From Nonomuraea sp. NBC_00507 (GTDB lineage Bacteria; Actinomycetota; Actinomycetes; Streptosporangiales; Streptosporangiaceae), in the NCBI RefSeq assembly GCF_036013525.1, contig NZ_CP107853.1, forward strand, positions 2,852,001 through 2,916,000: a stretch of 64,000 bases of DNA, in the 5' to 3' direction. Made by a program: the position numbers and the translations under genes. The notes below the pieces were generated by a model that had not been told where the DNA came from, made no database searches, and saw only the letters and a list, made by a program, of their open reading frames with translations. This document shows, piece by piece, positions 28,790 to 36,294 of this stretch (its first letter is position 1; each line of letters opens with the position of its first letter).

Positions 28790-28818
28790 ATAATGGCGTA
28801 TGCCGCTCCGCTTGTCAA
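28790..28818 (-). promoter_or_regulatory. Consensus-like promoter of the orphan rpoB
   Basis: On the minus strand a perfect -35 TTGACA (28818-28813) is followed after exactly 17 bp by CATTAT (28795-28790), four of six matches to the -10 consensus. Transcription would start near 28784, giving a leader of about 165 bases. It lies within the 277-base gap after the methyltransferase gene, so rpoB does not depend on upstream read-through. Confidence 0.75.
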
Positions 28819-28894
28819 TCCCCAATGCCGCTCGTCGGTAGTTCCTCCTGATAGTCGGGATAACGTCGCCGGCCCGGGTAAAGGCGGCGAGAAA

Positions 28895-29800
28895 CTACTT
28901 TCGAGGAGTGGAGCGTCGGCGAAGCCAGCCGGCCGCACGATGCGCGACCGGGCCGAGCAGGCTGACCTCTCTGGTGGCCTTCTTCAGCGCCTGAACGGCA
29001 TTCTGCGACTCCGCCGTGACCTCTTTCAGCTTCGCCGTCGTGCGCCGCAACTCGGTGGTGAGCCGGTCCAGGTCGCTCTCCGGCGACGCGGGCTTCGGCT
29101 TCTTGCGCTGGTTGACGCGTACGAGCTCCCGATCCCCGAGGGCATCCGTCGTGTGCCACAGATCGGTACGGGACTTGAGCCATTCGAGCAGGCGCCGCTG
29201 GACGGGCAACGGATCGCCCCACGTGGCGTACAGCTTCTGCGTGCTGATGCAGACCGGCGCCAGCCCGAGGCCGGCGACCGCCTCCCAGACCGCGAGCGCG
29301 ACGCCCGGCGTGTGCTCGCTGCGGTAGTCGTCGAAGACGACGATCCCATCCTCCTTGAGCACGGTCCGCGCCGCCAGGACGTCACCCTTGACGTGTGCGT
29401 ACAGGTGCGACGCGTCGACGTGAACGAACCTGCAGGTGTCCGCCTTCACATGATCGAGGATGATCGACGTCGGCCCGTGCACGATCTCGGGCAGGGTGTC
29501 GTGGACGCTCAGATAGTTCTGCTCGAACTGGTGGCGGGTGAGCGTCGAGTACGACCCCGTGGTCTCGGCGTTGTTGTGCGCGTCCGGCGCGTCCGACTCG
29601 AACAGGTCGCAAACGGTGAAGGTCTCTCCCTGCCGCATATGCCCGCCGATCAGGACGGCGCTCTTGCCGAGGTACGTCCCGAGTTCGAGGACGTCGCCCG
29701 AGGCGCCACCCGACAGGAACCACTCGAACAGGCGCTGGTCGGTCGGCCAGAACCAGCCGGGAATGCGCTCGAGCGCGGCGGTGAGATCCGGTGTCGACAT
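28895..29800 (-). CDS. Class I SAM-dependent methyltransferase (TylF/Methyltransf_24 type) with coiled-coil tail
   Basis: A 301-residue protein. GDVLELGTYLGKSAVLI (about residues 35-51) is the SAM loop, TFTVCDLFESD follows, and CRFVHVDASHLYAHV with GIVVFDDYRS marks the metal-type active site seen in TylF-like sugar or macrolide O-methyltransferases. Residues 240-275 (about) form a Thr/Lys/Leu heptad-like helix, and the end is basic. TAGCGT on the minus strand (29812-29807) lies six bases before ATG 29800, so the message is probably leaderless. The substrate is unknown. Confidence 0.78.
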   Translation of the reverse strand: MSTPDLTAALERIPGWFWPTDQRLFEWFLSGGASGDVLELGTYLGKSAVLIGGHMRQGETFTVCDLFESDAPDAHNNAETTGSYSTLTRHQFEQNYLSVHDTLPEIVHGPTSIILDHVKADTCRFVHVDASHLYAHVKGDVLAARTVLKEDGIVVFDDYRSEHTPGVALAVWEAVAGLGLAPVCISTQKLYATWGDPLPVQRRLLEWLKSRTDLWHTTDALGDRELVRVNQRKKPKPASPESDLDRLTTELRRTTAKLKEVTAESQNAVQALKKATREVSLLGPVAHRAAGWLRRRSTPRK

Positions 29801-30307
29801 GCCCGGACGCTAGCAGCCCCGGTTTCCGAGGCAGAAGAGAGTTTGCCGCATGGTCATGGAGAGGTCGCTGGGAGTTCCAACAGCCGGGCGAGCGGATGGC
29901 TGAAACGGATTCGGGCACGTATCGATCGCCGCCACCGGCGCGTTACGAGTGATGGTCGCCGCGAGGGGAACCGGAACGCCTGCGGGCTCCTCGCCCGCGG
30001 CACACCGCCGGATGTACGCGTTGCGGGCGGCAGGGCCGCCTGTGGCGGGGTTCGGCACCTCGCACACGTTGGTGACCAGCCAGTTGACGAGGGTCATCAT
30101 CGCCCGACGGACCTCCCGGAACCAGGGCATCGGCATACACCCGGCCCTGAGGATGAGGTCACCTCACTGGCGCCATGCGCAACCGGCCATGCCGCCCGAC
30201 GGATGACCCCGTGCCCGCCGGACTGCCGCACCACGGCGGCCCGGCCAAGGAGCCAACCGCTGCCGCTGCCCGCGTGGAGGCTGCCCGCGCCCGCGGGAAG
30301 AGAGTCT
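29801..30307. other. 507-base gap without a convincing gene
   Basis: A minus-strand frame at 29810-30136 starts MPMPWFREVRRAMMTLVNWLV and has coding-like third positions for its first 50 codons, then loses them. It may be a decayed or short hypothetical gene. TGAGGT-C-ACCTCA (30154-30166) is a small palindrome. I see no other structure. Confidence 0.4.
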
Positions 30308-31075
30308 TCAGGTGGTGAGTTCCAGGCCGCCGTCGATGGTGAGGACCTGGCCGGTGATCCAGGTGGCACCGGGGTCGGCGAGGTGCACGATCCAGGCAGC
30401 CACTTCCTCGGGAGTGCCGCGGCGACCGAGCGGGATGCGGGCGGTCTCGTCTTGCTTGATCTGCTCGACCACGGTGTCGGGCAGGCCGGCCGCGGTCAGG
30501 GCCTCGCTTTCTGTGGGGCCGGGGGCAAGGGCGTTGACGCGGATGCCGTCGGCGGCCAGCTCCAGCGCCCAGCTGCGGGTCAGCTGCTCCAGGGCGGCCT
30601 TGGTGGCGGCGTAGTGGGCGGCGCCGGGCAGGGGGCAGTGGCCGTAGGTGCTGGAGATGTTGATGATCGTGCCGCGGTTGGCGCGCAGGTGCGGCAGCGC
30701 GGCGTGGGCGAGCAGGCTCGGCGCGGTGACGTTGAGGGACAGGAGGTCGGCGATGCGTGCGGCGTCGGTCTCGGCCAGAGTCATGACGGCGGTGGCGCCG
30801 GCGTTGTTGACCAGGACGTCCAGGCGCCCCCAGCGGTCGACGGCCGCCTCGATGATCGCGGGTGGCGCGCCGGCGGAGGTGATGTCGGCGGCCAGGGTGG
30901 TGATGTTCGGATGGTGGGCGGCGGTCTGATGCAGGGCTTCGGCGCGGCGTCCGACGCCGAGCACGTGCGCTCCGGCGCGGGCGAGGGCGATCGCGGTGGC
31001 GCGGCCGATCCCGGATCCGGCTCCGGTGACGATCGCGACATGGTTTTGCAGGTGCCTGGCGGGTGGGACGGTCAT
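30308..31075 (-). CDS. SDR-family NAD(P)-dependent oxidoreductase
   Basis: A 255-residue classical short-chain dehydrogenase. The cofactor loop is TGAGSGIGR (residues 17-25), NNAG is at 90-93, and the catalytic set is Ser141/142, Tyr155 and Lys159 (HYAATK). The C-terminal WITGQVLTIDGG is also standard. RR at 43-44 after strand 2 favours NADPH. It probably reduces or oxidises a carbonyl or hydroxyl substrate, not identifiable here. AAAGGAGG precedes ATG 31075. It is divergent from an ArsR regulator with a palindromic operator between them. Confidence 0.92.
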   Translation of the reverse strand: MTVPPARHLQNHVAIVTGAGSGIGRATAIALARAGAHVLGVGRRAEALHQTAAHHPNITTLAADITSAGAPPAIIEAAVDRWGRLDVLVNNAGATAVMTLAETDAARIADLLSLNVTAPSLLAHAALPHLRANRGTIINISSTYGHCPLPGAAHYAATKAALEQLTRSWALELAADGIRVNALAPGPTESEALTAAGLPDTVVEQIKQDETARIPLGRRGTPEEVAAWIVHLADPGATWITGQVLTIDGGLELTT

Positions 31076-31086
31076 GTCGCCCTCCT

Positions 31087-31123
31087 TTGTTCGTTGTTCG
31101 TGAAACATCGAACAAGCTATCAT
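31087..31123. promoter_or_regulatory. ArsR-type operator and overlapping promoter
   Basis: TTGTTCG occurs in tandem (31087-31093 and 31094-31100), and its complement CGAACAA lies at 31109-31115, so 31094-31115 is a perfect inverted repeat with an 8-base centre. It covers the -35 region (TTGTTC) for TATCAT (31118-31123), which is six bases before the regulator ATG. The regulator at 31130 probably binds here and controls both divergent genes. Confidence 0.7.
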
Positions 31124-31129
31124 GGTGGA

Positions 31130-31483
31130 ATGAAGCAGGTGCACCACCCCGAAGTGGGCGAGATCGGGCTGACCGCGGTGATGGCCGCCCTCAGTGATCC
31201 CATCCGGGTCGGTCTGGTGCGGGTGCTGGCGGACGGTCGTGAGCGCGGGTGGGGCGAATTGCGGGCGCCGGTGGCCAAGTCGACGCTCAGCCACCATCTG
31301 CGAGTCCTGCGTGATGCCGGGCTGACCCGCACCCGTCAGGAGGGCACCCGCTGCTTCGTGGCCTTACGCACACAGGATCTGCAGGCCCGCTTCCCCGGGC
31401 TCCTCCAGGTGGTGCTGGCCGCGGCCGAGGATGAGGAAATCGGTCACCAGGTGAGTCTGAAGGACGATCGGCAGCCTGCCTGA
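31130..31483 (+). CDS. ArsR/HTH-20 family transcriptional regulator
   Basis: A 117-residue winged-helix repressor. TAVMAALSDPIRVGLVRVLA is the first helix pair, VAKSTLSHHLRVLRDAGL is the recognition helix, and TRTRQEGTRCFVAL is the wing. No Cys pair for metal binding is present, so the signal is probably an organic ligand. TATCAT six bases upstream points to a leaderless message. It is divergent from the SDR gene, with the operator between them. Confidence 0.9.
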   Translation: MKQVHHPEVGEIGLTAVMAALSDPIRVGLVRVLADGRERGWGELRAPVAKSTLSHHLRVLRDAGLTRTRQEGTRCFVALRTQDLQARFPGLLQVVLAAAEDEEIGHQVSLKDDRQPA

Positions 31484-31636
31484 AGGCGCTGACGATCGCT
31501 CGAGTCCTCAACGTGCTGGGTGCCGCGCTGTCACAATTCGGCATGCTGTCCGGTCTTTCAGACCGACCAGGTGTTGCGGACCGACAGGAGCGAGAGCTTG
31601 CCACCAGCCAGCACCACCATCCGGATCCGGGTTCGG

Positions 31637-32848
31637 ATGAGCGCGCGTGCCATCGATGAGCCGCACCGCGCTTCGAGCCAGCTCGAGCTGCTGTTCGATC
31701 TCACCTTCGTGGTCGCGGTCGCGGCCGTCACCGCCCAGTTCGCGCACAGCATCGCCGACGGTCATGCCCTCACCGGTCTGGTCCCGTTCCTGCAGGTGTT
31801 CTTCGCGATCTGGTGGGCGTGGATGAACTTCACGTGGTTCGCCTCGGCCTACGACACCGACGATGTCGCCTACCGGCTGCTGACCATGGTGCAGATGGCC
31901 GGTGTGCTGGTCCTCGCCGCCGGTGTGCCCGCCGCGGCCGAGCACTCCGACTACAGGATCGTCACACTGGGCTACCTCGTCATGAGGATCGGTCTCGTCG
32001 CCCAATGGCTGCGAGCCGGCCTCGAAGACCCGGCCGGCCGTCGCACCGCGCTGCGCTACGCCGCCGGCCTCAGCATCCTGCAGCTGGGATGGATTCTTCG
32101 CTTCCTCCTCGCGGAAGCGGGTGGCCTGCCCGCATTCGCCGATCTGCCGTCCTACGTCGGCCTGGCCATCCTCGAGCTCGCTGTACCCCGGTGGGCGGGA
32201 GGGGCCAGGGCCACCAACTGGCACCCGCACCACATCGCCGAGCGCTACGGCCTGTTCACGATCATTCTGCTCGGTGAGAGCGTCCTGGCCGCGAGCAGGG
32301 GAGTGGAAAGAGCGCTCGAAGCGGACGAGATCAGCAGCCCTTTCATCGTCATCGCCGTCTGCGGCCTCGTCCTGTTGTTCGCTCTTTGGTGGCTCTACTT
32401 CCTCATAGAGTCGGGGGAAGGTCTCCATGACCGCCGTCATCGGTCATGGCTGTGGGGATACGGCCACTACGGCATCTTCGCGGCCCTGGCGGCCCTCGGC
32501 GCCGGGCTCGAAGTGGCGGTGGAGCAGAGCGGGCACGACATCGCGGCGTCACCGCTGGCACTCGGCTACGCCGTCGCCATCCCGGTCGCCGTGTATCTCG
32601 CTGCGTTGTGGGCGGTGCACGCCCTCGTCGCAGAGCCCGTCATCCGTCCCGCCGCAGTTGTGGTCTGCGTCACCGGCATCCTGCTGCTGCCGCTCGCCTC
32701 ACGCCCGATCGGAGTGGCCGGCGTGGTCGCGGCGATCACCGCCGGCTGCGTTCTGCTGGTCGCCGTCACGATCGCGACCACGGCGGTTCGGGCTCGCGCC
32801 GGAGTGCGTCGCCCTGAGCCGGAGCCCTCCAGCTCTGGCGTGTCGTGA
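31637..32848 (+). CDS. LtrA-family (low temperature requirement A) membrane protein
   Basis: A 403-residue polytopic membrane protein with ten or eleven hydrophobic segments. The LtrA hallmarks are SQLELLFDLTFVVAV near the N-terminus, WAWMNFTWFASAYDTDD, and HIAERYGLFTIILLGESVL in the middle. The function of the family is not settled; the founding gene affects cold growth in Listeria. ATG 31637 gives the family N-terminus; an upstream in-frame ATG at 31520 adds a non-conserved stretch. The stop is 15 bases from the end of the convergent sigma factor gene. Confidence 0.88.
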   Translation: MSARAIDEPHRASSQLELLFDLTFVVAVAAVTAQFAHSIADGHALTGLVPFLQVFFAIWWAWMNFTWFASAYDTDDVAYRLLTMVQMAGVLVLAAGVPAAAEHSDYRIVTLGYLVMRIGLVAQWLRAGLEDPAGRRTALRYAAGLSILQLGWILRFLLAEAGGLPAFADLPSYVGLAILELAVPRWAGGARATNWHPHHIAERYGLFTIILLGESVLAASRGVERALEADEISSPFIVIAVCGLVLLFALWWLYFLIESGEGLHDRRHRSWLWGYGHYGIFAALAALGAGLEVAVEQSGHDIAASPLALGYAVAIPVAVYLAALWAVHALVAEPVIRPAAVVVCVTGILLLPLASRPIGVAGVVAAITAGCVLLVAVTIATTAVRARAGVRRPEPEPSSSGVS

Positions 32849-32863
32849 AGGAGACCACAAGGA

Positions 32864-33796
32864 TCACGCTTGCGCCGGGTCGGAGCCGGTGGACACTGCG
32901 GTGAGCTTGGCCGGGTTCACCATCCACAGGACCTGGTCGATGCCCTGCTCCGAGGCGTTGACCGTGATGACCCCGAACACCCGCCCGTCGCGGCTCAGCA
33001 GCGCGGAGGGCTGCCCGTTCGTGCTCCCCCAGGCCACCTCTACCCCGGCCCAGAAGCGGGGCGAGAACGCCCTGACGACCTTCGCCAGCCGCGACGCCCC
33101 CACCACAGGAAAGCGGGTGGCGCCGCGCACGACGCCGCCGCTGTCGGTGTAGCTGATCACGTCGGCGGCGAAGAGCTCTTCCAGCGCGGTCAGGTCGCCG
33201 GCGCGGGCTGCGGCGACGAAGGCCTTCAGCAGCCTGCGTTGTTCGTCCCTGGTCACGGGCGTGCGTCGTTCGACGAGCACGCGCTTGCGGGCTCTGCTGA
33301 CGAGCTGGCGTACGGCCGGCTCGTTGAGCTGGATGATGTCGGCGATCTGCCGGTAGGGGTACTCGAACGCCTCCCGCAGCACGTACGCCGCCCGTTCCGT
33401 GGGTGAGAGCCTCTCCAGCAGAAGCAGGACCGCGAACTCCAGAGCCTCACCCCGCTCCGCGCCGAGGTGTGGATCCGCGCTGGTGTCGACGGGCTCGGGC
33501 AGCCACGGGCCGATGTAGGTCTCACGGCGGGAGCGGGCGGACTGAGCGGCGTTGATGGCCAGCCGCGTGATCGTCTTGGCCAGGAACGCGGGCGGGTTGT
33601 CCACCGTGGAGCGGTCATAGCGCTGCCAGCGCAGCCAGACCTCCTGCACCAGATCCTCGGCCTCGGTGACGCTGGACAGCATCCGGTACGCGATCCCGAA
33701 CAGGCGCGGCCGGACACCGGCGAACACCGCCGCAGCCTGTTCGAGATCTTCCGGTTCGCCGGATTCACTCGCCGGCACGGTATCCGCCACAGTCAT
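32864..33796 (-). CDS. ECF41-type sigma factor with SnoaL-like C-terminal domain
   Basis: A 310-residue sigma factor. Sigma-2 is at about 25-90 (RLFGIAYRMLSSVTEAEDLVQ). The linker carries the ECF41 motif WLPEP. Sigma-4 includes LSPTERAAYVLREAFEY and QLNEPAVRQLVSRAR. The last 105 residues form a SnoaL-like domain which, in this group, regulates the sigma factor itself in place of an anti-sigma protein. The group's DGGGK motif appears here as DSGGV. No CMD, oxidoreductase or epimerase partner is adjacent, which is atypical for ECF41. ATG 33796 is chosen from the family start. Confidence 0.9.
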   Translation of the reverse strand: MTVADTVPASESGEPEDLEQAAAVFAGVRPRLFGIAYRMLSSVTEAEDLVQEVWLRWQRYDRSTVDNPPAFLAKTITRLAINAAQSARSRRETYIGPWLPEPVDTSADPHLGAERGEALEFAVLLLLERLSPTERAAYVLREAFEYPYRQIADIIQLNEPAVRQLVSRARKRVLVERRTPVTRDEQRRLLKAFVAAARAGDLTALEELFAADVISYTDSGGVVRGATRFPVVGASRLAKVVRAFSPRFWAGVEVAWGSTNGQPSALLSRDGRVFGVITVNASEQGIDQVLWMVNPAKLTAVSTGSDPAQA

Positions 33797-33976
33797 CACC
33801 CCTGCTCCGGCGTCCCCTTTCGCCGGTAGTCCGGGACCTTCCTGGACCGTTATCTGCCGCCCTACCCCTTGAGCGACGGGGCCAGGCCGATGGCGAGTAA
33901 CAGTCCAGGAAGATCTCTCGGTCACGCCATGCTACGCGGCGATCATCGCCGCCCTGCTAGCAGGTGCGCACCGGGG

Positions 33977-34489
33977 TCAGACTCCGAACGCCGCCGGGTA
34001 GCGGATGGTGCCGGTCGGCACGGGCCGGGTGGGGTCGAAGACCAGCGCCATCATGTATTTGTCCTCGACGTCGAAGGGCGGCCGGATGGAGTATCCGGAG
34101 GCCGGTGTGAAGCCGAAACGCGGGTAGTACTCGGCGTGGCCGAGCACGAGCACGAGGTTCTCGCCCTGCTCGCGGGCGGCTCGCAGGGCGGCGTGGATGG
34201 CGGCCGAACCGGCACCGCGCCGCTGGTGCTCAGGTTTGACGGCGCACGGGCCCAGGGTGAGCGCTGGAGAGCCGTCGACGAGGCAGCGGGTGAGCAGCGC
34301 GAACCCGGCGATGCCGCCGTCGGGAGCCTGGGCGACCCAGGACAGGCCGGGGATCCATGCCTGCGGGTCGGCACGCAGAGCCTCGACGAGGTCGGCCTCG
34401 TGAGAGGTGGGGAAGGCGGCGAGGTTGACCTCGCGGATCTGGCCATGGTCGGCGGCGGTTTCGGGGCGGGTGATCCACGAGGTGGTCAT
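33977..34489 (-). CDS. GNAT-family N-acetyltransferase (YhbS-like)
   Basis: A 170-residue acetyltransferase. The acetyl-CoA loop is VKPEHQRRGAGSAAIHAAL (V/I-x-P-x-x-Q-x-x-G-x-G/A). It is followed by LVLVLGHAEYYPRFGFTPA, the signature of YhbS-like proteins, and ends with an aromatic-rich strand. The acceptor is unknown. The start at ATG 34489 matches the family; an earlier GTG-frame extension is not conserved. It lies 42 bases downstream of the ABC exporter genes on the same strand and might be read with them. Confidence 0.85.
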   Translation of the reverse strand: MTTSWITRPETAADHGQIREVNLAAFPTSHEADLVEALRADPQAWIPGLSWVAQAPDGGIAGFALLTRCLVDGSPALTLGPCAVKPEHQRRGAGSAAIHAALRAAREQGENLVLVLGHAEYYPRFGFTPASGYSIRPPFDVEDKYMMALVFDPTRPVPTGTIRYPAAFGV

Positions 34490-34530
34490 AAGAGGTATGA
34501 GTCCTTTTCCAACGCCGAACGATCGGCAGC

Positions 34531-36294
34531 CTAGCAAGAGGAGGAGCCTGCCCGGTCCCCATGCCAGGACCGCCACAGCGCCGCGTACGTCCCCCCGGCG
34601 GCCACCAGCTCCTCATGCCCGCCGAGTTCCACCACCCGCCCCTCCTCCATGACGGCAACCCGATCCGCATCACGAGCCGTCTGCAGGCGATGCGCGATGG
34701 CGATCACCGTCCGCCCCTCCAGAACGGCGGCCATCGCCCGCTCCGTGTGCCGCGCCGTCCGCGGGTCCAGCAGCGCCGTCGCCTCGTCCAGCACCAAGGT
34801 GTGCGGATCGGCCAGCACCACCCGAGCCAGGGCAAGCTGCTGAGCCTGCGCCCCGTCCACCCGGTAAGTCACGGCCCCCACCTCCGTGTCGAGTCCGTCC
34901 GGCAACTCGTCGACCCACTCCAAGGCCCCCACGGCGGCGAGGGCCGCCCGCAGGGCGTCGTCGTCGGCCGAGGGGGCCGCGATCAGCAGGTTGTCGCGCA
35001 GCGTGCCGAGGAACACATGATGCTCCTGGCTGACGAGGACGATGCGCCGCCGCAGCTCCGAGGGGTCCACGTCACTGATCGGTACGCGGCCCACCGTCAC
35101 CGATCCGGTCCGCGGCCTGTCGATGCCTGCCAGCAGCCGGCCCAGCGTCGTCTTCCCGGCGCCCGAAGCCCCGACGATCGCGAGCCGTTCCCCGGGCCGC
35201 ACCACCAGGTCGACCCCGTGCAGCACATCACCGCCACCGCCCTCGTAGGCGTATCGCACCCCGGACACCTCGATCAGATCGCCGTCAGGCTCCCGGCGAT
35301 CTCCCGGCGAGTCCGCTGACGGCACCGATGCGAGCCCTTCGACCCGGGCGAAGGAGGCGCCGCTGCTCTGTAGCTGGTCGATGCGCAGCAGGATGGTGTC
35401 CAGCGGTTGGGAGAGTTGCCGCAGGTACAGCGCCGCGGCGACCACCGCGCCCAGGCTCATCAGCCCGTGCTCGTGCAGCACCGCCCCGACCAGCAGCACG
35501 CCCACCACGGGGATGCTGTAGGAGACGTCCACGATCGGAAAGAGCACACTCCGCAGGAACAACGTCCGCAGGCGGGTGCGCCGGCACGTGGCGATCGCGT
35601 CCTGGCAGACCGCGATCCGCCGCTCCTGTAGCCCCAGCGCCTCCATCGTGCGAGCCCCCGCGGCGGTGGCCGCCAGCTGCTCCGCGAGCGCCGAGTTGGC
35701 CTCCCCTTCAGCCAGGTACGCGGGCAGCGCCCGCCGCAGATACCACCGGACCGCGAACCAGATCCCCAGCAGCCCCACCACCCCGACCCCGCCGAGCAGC
35801 GGGTCGAGCACGAAGACCGCCCCCATGATGAACAGCGCCTGCACCCCGGCGATCAGCACGTCGGGCCCGGCATCGCGCACAGTGGTGCCGACCATCGCCA
35901 CGTCGGTGGTGCCGCGGGTGGTCAGGTCGCCCGTGCCGGCCCGCTCGATCACCGAGGCCGGTACGGCGAGCGCCCGGTCGGCGACCTCCTCCCGAACGCG
36001 CGCCAGCGTCCGCTCCCCGAACCGATGCCCGACATAGCTGGCATACCGCGCGAGCAGGAGCTGAATCAGCGCGAAGACCAGGATCCCGAACGCCAGCCGA
36101 TCCACCGCACCGACCCCGCCACCGGCCTTGACCACATCGATGATGCGGCCCAGCAGCCACGGCCCGACGAGCCCGGCCCCGGCGGCCAGCGCGTTGAGGG
36201 TGATCATGGCGGCGAAGGCCCGGCCGTCCCGCCGGATCAGCCGCAGCATGGCGCGGCGCACCTGGGACGGCTCGGCCACCGGCAGGGCCCTCAT
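34531..36294 (-). CDS. ABC exporter half-transporter, subunit with intact Walker motifs
   Basis: A 587-residue half-transporter: a six-helix membrane domain (about 25-310) followed by an ATPase domain. Walker A is GASGAGKTT (Lys381), Walker B is LVLDEATALLD (Asp503-Glu504), and the H-loop is AIAHRL. The signature motif, normally LSGGQ, is degenerate: VDGAQAQ at about 479-485. The start ATG overlaps the stop of the partner gene (ATGA). The two proteins probably form one heterodimeric exporter for a lipid, peptide or drug. The signature loss complements the Walker A loss in the partner. Confidence 0.9.
   Translation of the reverse strand: MRALPVAEPSQVRRAMLRLIRRDGRAFAAMITLNALAAGAGLVGPWLLGRIIDVVKAGGGVGAVDRLAFGILVFALIQLLLARYASYVGHRFGERTLARVREEVADRALAVPASVIERAGTGDLTTRGTTDVAMVGTTVRDAGPDVLIAGVQALFIMGAVFVLDPLLGGVGVVGLLGIWFAVRWYLRRALPAYLAEGEANSALAEQLAATAAGARTMEALGLQERRIAVCQDAIATCRRTRLRTLFLRSVLFPIVDVSYSIPVVGVLLVGAVLHEHGLMSLGAVVAAALYLRQLSQPLDTILLRIDQLQSSGASFARVEGLASVPSADSPGDRREPDGDLIEVSGVRYAYEGGGGDVLHGVDLVVRPGERLAIVGASGAGKTTLGRLLAGIDRPRTGSVTVGRVPISDVDPSELRRRIVLVSQEHHVFLGTLRDNLLIAAPSADDDALRAALAAVGALEWVDELPDGLDTEVGAVTYRVDGAQAQQLALARVVLADPHTLVLDEATALLDPRTARHTERAMAAVLEGRTVIAIAHRLQTARDADRVAVMEEGRVVELGGHEELVAAGGTYAALWRSWHGDRAGSSSC

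Noticed and set aside
28748..31483. A 911-codon plus-strand frame from the rpoB leader to the ArsR regulator
   Set aside because: Only its last 117 codons (from 31130) are a real gene; the rest runs antisense to a methyltransferase and an SDR.
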